Assembly (NCBI GenBank): GCA_948146395.1
Contig: OX411559.1
Coordinates: 26,123,968 to 26,187,967, forward strand
Length of the DNA: 64,000 bases
Source of the DNA: Fragum whitleyi
Lineage: Eukaryota > Mollusca > Bivalvia > Cardiida > Cardiidae
Direction: 5' to 3'
The notes under the pieces are model-generated. The model was not told where the DNA came from, made no database searches, and saw only the letters and a list, made by a program, of their open reading frames with translations. Of the stretch, positions 25,001 through 32,095 are shown piece after piece; within the stretch, counting starts at the first letter, position 1, and each line of letters begins with the position of its first letter. Position numbers and translations under genes: made by a program.

Positions 25001-25132
25001 CAAACATGATGATTAGGAACAGCAAGAAGAAGCATATCAGCTTGGACAGTTTACAGTCAACCAGCTGTCGGAGACTGGATTTCTTACGACTGTGACCATC
25101 CATGGTTCTCTAGCTCCTCGGACGGCACAGAC
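4115..25132 (-). CDS. EXTL3: EXTL3, exostosin-like 3 glycosyltransferase (3' end beyond window)
   Basis: Eight GT-AG exons join in frame (25132-24946, 22439-20821, 14179-13991, 10799-10698, 9379-9225, 7533-7406, 4876-4732, 4243-4115) to give 875 residues. Vertebrate EXTL3 has about 920, so roughly 70 C-terminal residues lie left of position 1; I found no match to them in 1-4114. Layout: short basic cytosolic tail, one membrane anchor (about residues 20-43, type II Golgi/ER topology), coiled coil (about 55-140), exostosin GT47-like domain (about 150-580), linker, and C-terminal GT64 domain with the DDD metal/UDP-sugar motif at 769-771. Known role: N-acetylglucosaminyl transfer that primes heparan sulfate chains on the linkage tetrasaccharide; vertebrate EXTL3 is also reported as a Reg-protein receptor. 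Every junction keeps phase, so the gene looks functional. Introns are packed with mobile elements and decayed copies of exons 1, 5 and 7. Confidence 0.95.
4360..4695. mobile_element. Hairpin MITE, CCTATGTTGTT family
   Basis: Central CCCTATGTTGTTAAAACTCA arm with a degraded partner, and outer ends TTAAGTGAC and GTAAGTGGTTGTTTAACACA. Same family as 36712-37065. Lies in EXTL3 intron 7. Confidence 0.7.
4732..4876 (-). CDS. EXTL3: EXTL3 exon 7
   Basis: 145 nt, acceptor TTTATAG, donor CATAAG|GTAAGA. Encodes [20 protein letters not shown], then [20 protein letters not shown], almost identical to vertebrate EXTL3. The 5' 90 nt of this exon plus its acceptor and adjoining intron are repeated as four decayed copies at 4928-5275 and 6596-6690. 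Confidence 0.95.
4928..5275 (-). pseudogene. Three tandem partial copies of EXTL3 exon 7
   Basis: Units begin at 4928, 5055 and 5182 (127-bp period; parent equivalent at 4787). Each contains part of the exon (core TAACATCCCAGGCATGATAT), the TATAG acceptor region and adjoining intron (ATACATCATTATGTA in units 1 and 2). Units 1 and 2 share a deletion of about 18 bp relative to the parent. Unit 3 lacks the trailing intron because an element inserted there. Confidence 0.85.
5276..6552. mobile_element. 1.27-kb insertion splitting the exon 7 copies
   Basis: It interrupts a tandem exon 7 copy (TACAT on both sides). Imperfect inverted ends: AATATCTTTACGTCGAA at the left and, reversed, GAATATCTATATGTCAAACT at the right. 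The interior has several (T)ACGTCGAA/ACGTCAAA motifs and a nested full-length SINE (5681-5958). Family unknown; no transposase seen. Confidence 0.6.
5681..5958 (-). mobile_element. tRNA-derived SINE, full length
   Basis: Minus strand: tRNA-like head (GCGCAGTTGGTAGCGCGTCG; GGTTCGATCCCCGACGG), body with a GGCTAGGAAAGGATGTAATG-type core, AGCGGCGTAAAACCCCATTC, and an (ATTCAATCA)-type tail. It sits inside the insertion at 5276-6552. It resembles molluscan tRNA SINEs with a conserved core (MetaSINE-like; from memory). Confidence 0.85.
6596..6690 (-). pseudogene. Fourth partial copy of EXTL3 exon 7, displaced
   Basis: Contains CCAGGAAACCCAACAATATG and CTCTCCAAACTCTATAAATG, matching exon 7, including the segment deleted from copies 1 and 2. 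It continues the 5182 copy after a 1.27-kb insertion, because TACATCATTATGTAC resumes at about 6553. Confidence 0.75.
7083..7345 (+). repeat. AAGGGCGTAACTCCCATTA repeat family
   Basis: About 265 bp shared with 32452-32715 and, inverted, 52638-52915: AAATAATCCTCTCTTGAAAA, TTCACCAACGCTCAAATCAT, TCACCTTTATCCTTTATATT. It ends near TACGCCTAT, giving short inverted ends. Confidence 0.75.
7406..7533 (-). CDS. EXTL3: EXTL3 exon 6 (DDD motif)
   Basis: 128 nt, acceptor TTTTAAG, donor TTCAG|GTTAGT. Encodes [12 protein letters not shown] and [18 protein letters not shown]. The DDD triad (residues 769-771) coordinates the metal-bound UDP-sugar in GT64 enzymes and is intact. Confidence 0.94.
7822..8592 (-). 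mobile_element. Family D element
   Basis: Right end: GACGGACGGATGGACGGACA short repeat and a CGACCCTTCGGGCG hairpin. Interior: about four units of about 160 bp (core TCTTATGCACAACTAGACAT). Left end AACAAGAAATTTTGTTTTT is an AACAAGA-type terminus. A smaller related fragment may occupy 7588-7720 (GGAACAAGAGCTTCGC, CAGACAGACAGAC). Confidence 0.75.
8600..9220. other. EXTL3 intron, nothing recognised
   Basis: AT-rich unique-looking sequence between the family D element and exon 5; no repeat with a partner in the window was seen. Confidence 0.5.
9225..9379 (-). CDS. EXTL3: EXTL3 exon 5 (start of GT64 domain)
   Basis: 155 nt, acceptor TTCAG, donor GTG|GTGAGT. Encodes [34 protein letters not shown] and WPNIGVPVV, the first beta-alpha units of the GT64 domain. 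A split, decayed copy of this exon lies just upstream at 9421-9640. Confidence 0.94.
9421..9640 (-). pseudogene. Split decayed copy of EXTL3 exon 5
   Basis: 9421-9487 matches the downstream half of exon 5 (AGGTAGGGTAGGCCTTTCAG is shared on the plus strand). 9607-9640 matches its first codons and its acceptor (CCAG|TGGTCATGTTGACC, reading VMLTHERS). The two pieces are parted by about 120 bp containing TTTGACCCTT-type repeat. The copy lies 40 bp upstream of the real exon and keeps an acceptor, so cryptic splicing into it is conceivable, but the frame is lost. Confidence 0.75.
9648..9956 (-). mobile_element. Family B element, short
   Basis: Minus strand: 5' GCTCTACTGGCCGAAGGCCA hairpin, GTCTGTTTGTCCGTCTGTG short repeat, a single unit, and a 3' stem AGCACC...GGTGGTGCT then CTTGTTTT. 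It inserted about 8 bp upstream of the decayed exon 5 copy. Confidence 0.8.
10698..10799 (-). CDS. EXTL3: EXTL3 exon 4
   Basis: 102 nt, acceptor ACCAG, donor ACAA|GTAAGT. Encodes [19 protein letters not shown] and then [12 protein letters not shown], the segment that leads into the GT64 domain. Too short for ordinary ORF calling; found by homology and phase. Confidence 0.92.
10820..12608. mobile_element. MITE, GGACTCCTT family, split by a family E insertion
   Basis: Left part 10820-11049 (GTCCCAGACTCCTCATTTC; AGTTAGGAGTCCAATGG). Right part 12413-12608 (TGGACTCCTTGATTTCATAT; AAGTAAGAGTCAAACCCTG). Its left end starts next to EXTL3 exon 4. Confidence 0.75.
11050..12412 (-). mobile_element. Family E element nested in a GACTCC-type MITE
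   Basis: 3' end (left, minus): GCTGTCCTCCGACAGC then TCTTGTT|AAGAT. Interior: about seven units of about 175 bp (core CATTTGCACGTAAAAACTTA). 5' end (right): CTATTCTTCGAATAG hairpin next to GACGCTGACGCCGAT. Both flanks (10820-11049, 12413-12608) are halves of one MITE. Confidence 0.87.
12973..13770 (-). mobile_element. Family F element
   Basis: 3' end (left, minus): TGTGTTTCACAAACACA then TCTTGTT. 5' end (right): palindrome ATGCCCCTGATC...CAGGGGCAT and GACAGACAGACGGACAGACA short repeat. Interior: about three units of about 170 bp rich in TGACCTTGACC. Confidence 0.87.
13991..14179 (-). CDS. EXTL3: EXTL3 exon 3 (inter-domain linker)
   Basis: 189 nt between acceptor CTTTCAG and donor AAAG|GTAAGA. 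Encodes an acidic linker then [20 protein letters not shown] and [11 protein letters not shown], which match the EXTL3-specific linker before the GT64 domain. Phase enters with 2 nt and leaves with 1 nt, consistent with both neighbours. Confidence 0.93.
14225..14475. mobile_element. MITE, AACCCTTGTCATGCTGAA family
   Basis: Right end TTCAGCATGACAAGGGTT; left end diverged (AACCCCTGTCATACGG). Internal CAGACTGCACATATGTGCAG. It sits just upstream of EXTL3 exon 3. Confidence 0.75.
14742..15158. mobile_element. MITE, GGACTCCTT family, intact
   Basis: Begins CAGGGTTCGACACTAAAGGG and ends AGAGTTAGTGTCAACCCCTG (inverted termini). Internal palindrome GAAATTGCTAATAACAAGCAATTTC. Confidence 0.8.
15270..16428 (-). 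mobile_element. Family E element, second copy
   Basis: Same 3' terminus (ACAAGAGCTGTCGGAGGACA) and same about 175-bp units (core CATTTGCACGTAAAAACTTA). The 5' end is degraded (ATTACGCCGAAGG then CTCTGTAGGGGCATG). Both copies lie in EXTL3 introns in the same orientation. Confidence 0.85.
16430..17690. other. EXTL3 intron 2, nothing recognised
   Basis: No coding homology or structured repeat noticed; poly-T/A runs at about 17371-17402 and 17513-17524. Confidence 0.5.
17695..18473 (+). mobile_element. Family A element
   Basis: 5' hairpin CACTTGAGCACGTGCTCAAG; interior units with CAGACAGCTTTCATATTTAG and CAAGTTTGTTCATATCAAGA; 3' palindrome AGGACAATCATGGTCCT followed by CTTGCT. It lies in EXTL3 intron 2, antisense to the gene. 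Confidence 0.85.
18478..18860 (+). mobile_element. Family A element, 3' truncated
   Basis: Starts 5 bp after the previous copy ends, with the hairpin GCTCACCTGAGCACAATGTG and GTGTCGTGTGTTGTGTGTC-type short repeat. It has two diverged internal units and loses similarity after about 18860. Confidence 0.75.
18860..20232. other. EXTL3 intron 2, nothing recognised
   Basis: AT-rich sequence with short ORFs lacking any recognisable motif. Confidence 0.5.
20233..20550. mobile_element. MITE, TTTGACCCC family, with poly-C tract
   Basis: Ends TTCAGGGCTAGAGTTTGACC and CTAACACGCGCCCTGG; body shared with 33778-34145 (GTGACTCTTAAATGTGCAAA). A poly-C run at 20268-20295 is inside it. Confidence 0.7.
20821..22439 (-). 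CDS. EXTL3: EXTL3 large exon: coiled coil and exostosin domain
   Basis: 1619 nt, residues 53-592. It starts after acceptor TTTAG and ends at donor TTTAG|GTAAGT. The first 90 residues are heptad-rich ([19 protein letters not shown]). The exostosin region opens with [15 protein letters not shown], a signature shared with vertebrate EXTL3, and contains [20 protein letters not shown] and [14 protein letters not shown], the conserved second half of the GT47 fold. No stop or frameshift. Confidence 0.96.
23007..23125. mobile_element. Truncated MITE, TTTGACCCC family
   Basis: CAGGGCTCATGTTTGACCCT then AACCAGGGTTTAACTCC and repeated TTTTGACCCTC. It is cut close to a Tc1-like element. Confidence 0.65.
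23151..23985. mobile_element. Tc1/mariner-like non-autonomous element
   Basis: Termini CTCTTCAAAAAAAGTTCTT and AAGAACTTTTTTTGAAGAG are inverted repeats next to TA. The centre has fragments such as [20 protein letters not shown], which look like a decayed helix-turn-helix region, but no full transposase frame. Lies in EXTL3 intron 1. Confidence 0.6.
24330..24455. mobile_element. Partial MITE, AACCCTTGTCATGCTGAA family
   Basis: GGCTGATCTTTCTCTTAACC and TTTAGCATGATAAGGGTT match the right half of the family. Confidence 0.6.
24627..24766 (-). pseudogene. Decayed tandem copy of EXTL3 exon 1
   Basis: The reverse strand reads [18 protein letters not shown] and continues to [10 protein letters not shown], clearly homologous to the parent exon at 24946-25103 and still followed by the same donor (CAA|GTAGGT). 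It has lost the ATG and the acceptor, and CAG has become the stop TAG at 24637-24635. It therefore cannot supply an alternative N terminus. A palindromic MITE (about 24805-24915) separates copy and parent. Confidence 0.85.
24805..24915. mobile_element. Palindromic MITE between EXTL3 exon 1 and its copy
   Basis: CTATATTTTCACTTATGG and CCACTTGTGAAAATATAG form the stem; outer TTGATATTTCATTTTCCTCA pairs with TCACTCAATCGAAATATG. Second copy at about 56605-56715. Confidence 0.75.
24946..25132 (-). CDS. EXTL3: EXTL3 exon with start codon and signal anchor
   Basis: ATG is at 25103-25101 in a strong Kozak context (ACCATGG) and opens [20 protein letters not shown] hydrophobic stretch ([13 protein letters not shown]) follows and serves as a type II membrane anchor. 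Coding part 158 nt, ending in phase 2 at donor CAA|GTAGGT. The acceptor TTTCAG at 25133-25138 implies that 29 nt of 5' UTR belong to this exon and that one or more non-coding exons lie upstream (higher coordinates), not located here. A decayed copy of this exon is 180 bp downstream at 24627-24766. Confidence 0.9.
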
Positions 25133-25884
25133 CTGAAACAGATTCATTATTTTTTTGTTTAGGTTTCAATTAACAGATCTTTGCTGCTTGTCACTAACAG
25201 GACTTAACCAACAATCAAAGTTCAAGGTCAAGGTCAACTTTTCTATGTTAAAGTTCATGGTCTAATGTATATCAGTCTGAATTAGAACTTAGAAAGAAAT
25301 ATGAAAACATTTTTGTTTCAAGTACACATACATGTAAAAGGTAAGGTAGAGTAAATGCCTACAGCCTGATGAAGTAACTAATGGAATTTCATTGTATTAA
25401 ATAGAAGGTTGAGTTTGTCCACATAAGATTGGTTAACATTTGGTAATTCTAATTTTAATATGCTTAACTTTATGTCAATAGTATATATTGAAAATATTGC
25501 TGCAGCTGGTGCACAATGGCTTCCTGTTGTTTTTTAAATACCTGTAAATTACCCTTTATATACCTACAACATTTCCCCTTTAGCTGCTCATCCCATTTAG
25601 GAGCTCTTCATTTAATTCATCCGATGGATAGAAAAACTATGACATTAGTGAAGTGTCTGTTGAAAGTTTGCCGAGTCAGAGATTGAACTCAAAGCCCCAT
25701 GATGAGAGTTCAACGCATAACTAACTGAATTTGCAGATTTCTTTGTGTCCCTATTTGCAGATCACAACCCCCTTAAATTTAGGGGAAAATATGGTTTTAA
25801 TCAAGAACAAAAACTTGGAAATCAAAGTATCATTTCATAAGTGGGCAAGCAAGTTATCGTTTATTTTTTTGTTCGTTTGTTTGT

Positions 25885-26160
25885 AGGGATTTTAACACCA
25901 ATTTTAATTATGTTTTAACAATGTTTCAGTCATATAGTGGCGGCTTGAGCAACTTACAATGGATCCTAGTTATTTCTCACACCAGTACTACGATAACATC
26001 ATTTCCTAGTCACAAGCTGCTACCCTACAAGTGTCTATGATTATCAACCCATTTGCGAGAGACAAATAGTCAGAACGGATGAGCCGCTGTCGGCGATCGA
26101 AACCTTGTACGCTTTTAATGATAGTCCAACTTGCTACCACTACACTATGATGGTGGCTCA
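25885..26160 (-). mobile_element. tRNA-derived SINE, diverged
   Basis: Same family as 5681-5958. Head about 26086-26160 (minus), body at 25920-26085 with the CCAGTACTACGATAACATCA region. Many substitutions: an old copy, located upstream of EXTL3. Confidence 0.75.
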
Positions 26161-26289
26161 GCAAATAATCATAACTACAGCTTAAAGTTAATCAAGGAGA
26201 AAAAGTGTGCCTGATATTGGATTCAAACTGACAGTCCCAGAACATCATTCAAGTTGTAGATATGACATTCCAATATTGAATAAGCCTGT

Positions 26290-26560
26290 GCGTGATATCT
26301 CCAACAATTTGAAGTGTTCGTGAGGTACAAACATTGAGTAGCATAAAAAGCCACATACTGTAAATATAAAGTTTGATGGTTGACGGATACTTTAAGACCT
26401 TATCTATCTACTAAATGCATAGTGAAGACTCTGGATAGACTGTGCGGATGCACAGACTGGTCAGAGTCTTTGCTTTATGCATATTTGAAGTTGTTGGAAA
26501 TCTCATGCACAGGCAAAAATGTTGATGATTGCCAGAGATCTTATGGTACCATTCTTCAGT
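26290..26560. mobile_element. MITE, TGTGCGGATGCACA family
   Basis: AATTTGAAGTGTTCGTGAGG near one end and TATTTGAAGTTGTTGGAAAT near the other; core GACTGTGCGGATGCACAGAC. Same family as 47145-47415. Confidence 0.7.
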
Positions 26561-29500
26561 GACATGACAGCCCAGAGGGCCAATGTCTTCATCCATATAC
26601 CAGCAAGATTTTTACGAACAAATCTTGAAGTGCATGTTCTAGGCATCATTCCAGTAAAGTTTGATTGAATTCTAAGATATAAAAAAACTTCATGTTTTTT
26701 AACCATCAATTGTTAACTTCGCATTCTCCTTTCAGTACAATATGACCTTAATCAACTTAGTTATACGGGAAAAGTAATCCAGACGCCCGATTTACAATGG
26801 GTAGTATTGAATAGTGACTAGTGTGACTGTCTTTAAGTTCCCCCCCAAAAGAAATTGGTATACAGACCATCCTTGTTCCTTATTTTTTTTTTTTTTTTGG
26901 GGGGGGGGGGGTGAGCCTCTTTTGGTGTAAGGTCACCTGGACAAGTACTTCCGGGGTCGTAGGGTGCTGAAATAGTCCCTAAAAAATTTTTAACCCCATT
27001 TTCAAGTGTGTAAGTAGGCATATATAGAAGAACTTTGTGCTCTTTTATGGTTAGATCTTTGACAAAGTATTTGCAGAAAGTAAGCCAAGATTTTCTTTAT
27101 TTTATAGGACTACTTTTTGTGTTCAAGTGGTCAGTGTACTCCACCGGGGGGGGGGGGTAAATCGGGCTGACTGTTTTGTGTTGGAATTTAGAAGGTATGT
27201 GTGTTTGAGCTGATTTTGCGAAAAATCCAATGCATCATGATCTGGTTTAATGGGGATTTTTCAAGAGTCCAAGGGACAATCTATTCATATTAAAGACACT
27301 CATATGGCTCAACGAATGTTGTGGAATTTGCGTTATTGTGTTGAAAATGTGGAATTTATATGTGTTGATATAGGAGAAAAAATGAGTGAGCTGCAACCTT
27401 TTGACGTTTGATTTCACACACTACTGCAGTAGTGTCTCTATATTTATCCAGCATAAATGAGAGCAAAATAAGACAAACAAGGTAAAGTACAAACACATTC
27501 ACTTACAAATAACTATACGTCTATCGATACAGTGTTTACAAACCATGTCATTAGCTCTAAAGGCTGGAATTAACCAGTAATTTGAAAGTTATTTCTTTCA
27601 ATTTGGGTTTTTCGACAACGGAGGCCATCTTAATTATAACCTCGTCAAGACTCAAAATAGTTTTTGGGCGATTTAAAGAAATTGTTATTACAATTGTAAA
27701 AAGTCCAAATCTAGTTTCAATATTACTTTTTACTTAATTTTTTTAAAAGCAATTTGTAAAATTTTATAGTATTAAATTTTGGTAAAGTTATCTAAATTTA
27801 TTTGAGATTAAAACATTTGAACGGTTGTCTTAAAGAAAAAAATTGGTAAGCGTCTGGCAACCAATTTCGGATCTCTTTTCGATTTACAGTAAAGAGCGTC
27901 TGAGAATAAGGCCTTCGAATAAATCAATGACTAGTCTAACTATCATCTGACTCAAGAAACTCAAGACTCTCAAGAGTGACAAAAAGAAACGAGATGGTAA
28001 TTAAAGAACCACCATTGGATGGTCTTAGATTGATCGCCAAATTTTTATTTCTTAGTTGTTAAAGTAATGTCTTTTGAGCTGAAACAGTTGTCATACGATT
28101 CAAGTTTATCCAGAACAGGTGTCATGCATGTAGGAATTTGTTCTTTTCACAATTTCAGTTTACTTTCGTGGTACATTCAGTTTCGAAGTACATAAAGCTT
28201 GAGTCATAGTTTGCTTAAAAGTAGATAAGACTAAGTTCCACTAGGGCGATGCTGTCAAAAGACTCAGGTGCTTTGGAAACTGCCATAAATTGAAGTAATA
28301 GACAGTTGGTAAACAATCTAGTACGAGACAACTGATAGAGCTGACCTGTCTTAAAACACAGGAAATTGTGCCATATTGACTTTTTCTGAAAATATAATTG
28401 AGTTCTGCCAAGGCCGTAATTCCGCAATTTTTTTGTGTAATATTTTCAGATGTCGCTTGAAACCACTGTGGGTCAAAAATTTTTTCATCAGAAATTTCCT
28501 GGAAGTAAAGAACATTTTTCATAATAAAGTATTAATTACGCTGTTGATTAGTTTGATTTTCCCAGTTAATTTTATCTTATTACCTAATATAGACCGAAAC
28601 CAAGGGAACCATTTTTCAATATACCCCCTTGTCCCTGGTCTTGATTTAGTCCCTTTTTTTAATTTTTTTAAAATTGGCGTGCTTGGGAGAGTCTTTGTGT
28701 TTCCTGAGAGAAATTGGCATCAATTCGGGATAAAAAATATATCAGTTGAAAAATTTTGACATGATCAATTTCTTATACAGATTTCTAAATTTGCGTTGAA
28801 ATCAGCTTAGTGTACAATGTAGTCAAATCTTAGTTATTCAGCATGAGTTGGAGAAAGAATCGGCGTGCCTGCTTCGGCAATGGAATCCCAATAATGCCAA
28901 TGTGCTACAATTACCCCTGATAATTATGAACTACAAAGAGATACGCAACTAGTAGCTCGAACCCCACAGATCTACACAGATGAACTACGATATATAACGA
29001 CATCATAACAATGTACTACGAATTACTTAGAATTCTGAGAAATGAATCAACTTGAATATTATGTTTTCAAATATTTCATTTTGATCCTTATATTATAATG
29101 CTGACATTTGCATACATAGACCTATTTGCCGGGACCAAAAAATGGCACCTACGAAATAAAGGCCTCCAGCTTCAACAAATATGCCCCATGATTGAGTACT
29201 TCAGTTCAACAATTTAAGTGACAATGTTTCCTTTACATTAAAATTCAGACAGAGGAAACCTTATACTGCCATTTCAAATGGGACCATTTGTTGTTGTTAG
29301 CTTGGTAATTTCTCTCTCTAAGATCAATATGATTGCTTGGTTTTTGTTGATGTTCTATTTCTTTTAATACTAAAAGAATAAGAATTATATACCCAAAGTT
29401 TGAAATCGGGACATAATCTTAGAAAATATTGAAATTCGTTTTTGATCGGCATCCTTCGGTGCATGTCACACTAAATCTTTATTCATCTTAGTAATTTGTA

Positions 29501-30160
29501 GTAAGAAGTCAGGAGACTTGGCCTACTTGATATTATTTTGTAGTAACTCAGCTTTAGAACTCGTATTACCTCGGAATAGAATTGAAACAAATAGTAGTAC
29601 ATCGGATTGCGTCGTAGTGATTTCATAGTCAGGCAGGGGACACACCAATAGTGTCTTAAAAACTGCCATATGCAAGGATGGTCGGAGAAAATTAAGTACA
29701 AATTCTTAGTAGATCGAGGAAAATGCGCTAAGCTGGGGCAATACAATTATTTTAGAAATGGGTGTCTGTTGAACCAGGGTGGGATGGGGGTGCTACGAAA
29801 CTGTTTCAATTAAGGGTGCTATGGATTTTAATTTTAATCGGTGATTGGCTTATGCCTGCTCGGTCTATTGACACATTAAGAAATTGTCTGGTGACTTATA
29901 ATAAGACAATCATGTCTTCAAATTTACACACACACAAATAAAATAACTTCATGAATATTTCAATTTGAAAATGGGAGACAACCAAGTCCACAAATATTAT
30001 GAGATTTACTTGAAATTTCACAGGATGATTTTGTAGTTTTAAGAAAGGTTCTGTGTGAGAAATTTTGTGCAAACAAAGAAAAGAAGCCTTTAGGATTATT
30101 GTTAAACACAAATGAGCCTGTGATTGACATTTCCTACAAGTCAAATGTGGGCAGATTAAA

Positions 30161-30222
30161 GACTATGGCCAGCCTGTGCATCCGCACAGGCTGTCCATAG
30201 TCTTTCCTATACGCTTGGTAGA
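30161..30222. repeat. Hairpin with GCCTGTGCATCCGCACAGGC
   Basis: AGACTATGGCCAGCCTGTGC pairs with GCACAGGCTGTCCATAGTCT. The core recalls the TGTGCGGATGCACA MITE family. It lies 40 bp left of the foldback element. Confidence 0.75.
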
Positions 30223-30268
30223 AAGATAAGGTCACAAAGAATCTTTAGATAGAAAGGCAACCCTTTAA

Positions 30269-31409
30269 GGTAACTGCGGACACATAGAGGGTCATTTTAG
30301 GTCCAAAATTTCAAAAGTATGCAAATCTTGCCAAAAGCAATGAAATCAACCTTTGAAATATCCGCTTTCATATGTCGGCCATAAAAAGGGATTTCATTTC
30401 GTAGAAATGATGTCATGACATCATTAAGGGGCCGACCCCTTTTTAGGGACCAAATTCAGTAATTGTCCATTTTTTCTGAAAATAAGTAACCGATTTTTAT
30501 TCCGAAAACACCATTTGCTTCGTAAAAAGACGCCTGATGCTGTGTTTTGAATGATAGTAAGATATAAGTAAAAGTCATACAATTAGGTGTAACGTATTAA
30601 ATGTTTATGCCTTCTGTGTTGCTGTTTTCGAGTACAGTAACTGAAAATATTGACTTTTTTCTCGAAAAATAGTCCGGTGACCTATGCTGAAATTTAGATA
30701 TGTTGTTTCCAAACCTTTCCACTGAAGATTTTTAAAATAAAAACCATGTATCTTCGGGTTCGATTTTTTGTAAAATTCGATTCCGCGAAGATATCGCAAA
30801 TCAAAGGATATTTCAACGTCGCGTCAAATGGTAAAAAAAGCTGTCTTTTTAAGCGGATAAAAAAATAATTGATTTTTTGCTTTTATTAAAATCATATTCA
30901 TATATAGAACTTCTGAACCCTATATTTTACAAAAAAACATATCATTTTTATTTGATAAATATGAAGCATATTCATTTCGCTAAAAAATGACAAAAAATCA
31001 GCATAGGTCACCGGACAAAATTTTGCGAAATTTCTATTTATATTCAAAAAATGAAATGAAAAATGGAACGTCATTTCTTAAAAATCGCAAAATAGATAGC
31101 GTTTCAGACCTTTTTTTCTGTTTGAATGTGCACAAAAATTAAACAACTAGCTCTGGAGTTCTTGAATTTTCTAAATAAATCTTTTTTCGTAAAAATCGGC
31201 CGATTAACTAAGAAAATATTTGCAAATACTGATTTTGACGGGTCGAAAGGGGTTGGCCTCTTTATGACGTCAAGACGTCAAAGGAACGAGCTTCAAACCC
31301 TTTTTATTGCGTTTTGGCGAAAGCCCACACTTCAAAGATAAATCTAAGCAATTATCTTGAGATTTTAAGAAAGTCGAAAATTCGACTATGTTATCTGTCC
31401 GCAGTTACC
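30269..31409. mobile_element. 1.14-kb foldback element flanked by TTAA
   Basis: Terminal repeat GGTAACTGCGGACA at the left is perfectly inverted at the right (TGTCCGCAGTTACC), and TTAA flanks both (30265-30268, 31410-31413). Inner inverted pairs include GTCCGGTGACCTATGCTGA (about 30673) with its exact complement near 30996, and a GGGGCCGACCCCT / AGGGGTTGGCCTCT pair. The element is thus an imperfect palindrome along much of its length. TTAA targeting suggests the piggyBac superfamily; no transposase is present. Confidence 0.85.
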
Positions 31410-31634
31410 TTAATTGCACTGCATGACAGTCTAGGTTACTCAATGTTTGCAACTCAGGCAAATGTGAAGTAATTGGAATTTTCATGCACTGGCTCAAATT
31501 GAAATGAAGGATAGTGCTTGGTTTATTATTACTTCAATTTAAACCAAGAATTTAAGTTCCTGATTGAAGAGGAAAATCTTGATAGTCAGTAGAATGTCTC
31601 AGGTCCTTTTGGGCCTCTTGTTCCTAACCTGTGA

Positions 31635-31912
31635 TGCCGCCGTCATAGTGCAGTTGGTAGTGCATCAGACTGTCAATCTAAAGGTCCTTGGTTTGATCCC
31701 TGATGGCGGCATCCTTTTCAACTATTTGTCTCCCACCAATAGGTCGATAATCCTAGACCTATGTTGGATAGCAGCTGGAGGCTAAGAAAGGATGTAATGG
31801 TAGTACTGGTGTGAGAAATACCAGGAATCCATTGTTAAGTGCTCCAGACTCTGAGATATAACTGAAAAAATGTTGAAAGTGGCGTAAAACACCATTCAAA
31901 CAAACAAACAAA
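31635..31912 (+). mobile_element. tRNA-derived SINE, full length, with target duplication
   Basis: Head GCCGCCGTCATAGTGCAGTT, core GCAGCTGGAGGCTAAGAAAG, end GTGGCGTAAAACACC and (CAAA)n tail. A 13-bp direct repeat TCCTAACCTGTGA flanks it at 31622-31634 and 31913-31925. It sits 37 bp before the first visible RagC/D exon. Confidence 0.93.
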
Positions 31913-31949
31913 TCCTAACCTGTGAAAAAAAACTGCTTTTATATTCCAG

Positions 31950-32095
31950 TCCTATGACACAGAGGAGATAGCAGGCTCCTACAGTGTGTCGTTCCCACGA
32001 GGGTTTGGCTACGGCCCTGATGACGGGGACGGTGACAATGCGACGGCTGCTGTACCCGAACATAAACCTCGCATACTGCTGATGGGTCTTAGGAG
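31950..32095 (+). CDS. RRAGC: RagC/D exon: N-terminus and P-loop start
   Basis: 146 nt from acceptor TATTCCAG to donor AG|GTGAGA. Encodes [20 protein letters not shown], an acidic stretch, and [10 protein letters not shown], where the P-loop begins. A branch-site-like CTAAC lies 31 nt before the AG, inside a SINE target duplication. Confidence 0.93.

Larger units (their letters stand above)
25133..31593. other. Divergent intergenic or 5' region of EXTL3 and RagC/D
   Basis: It should contain both promoters and the first exons but shows no CpG-rich stretch. It holds a diverged SINE (25885-26160), a MITE (26290-26560), G-rich runs (26890-27157), a YY1-like GCCATCTT at 27624-27631, the hairpin at 30161 and the foldback element (30269-31409). 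27160-30160 shows nothing else that I recognise. Confidence 0.5.

Noticed and set aside
31594..31602. RagC/D first exon reading M-S-Q
   Set aside because: Donor GTCCTT is poor and three codons are too few to call; mentioned only as a possibility.
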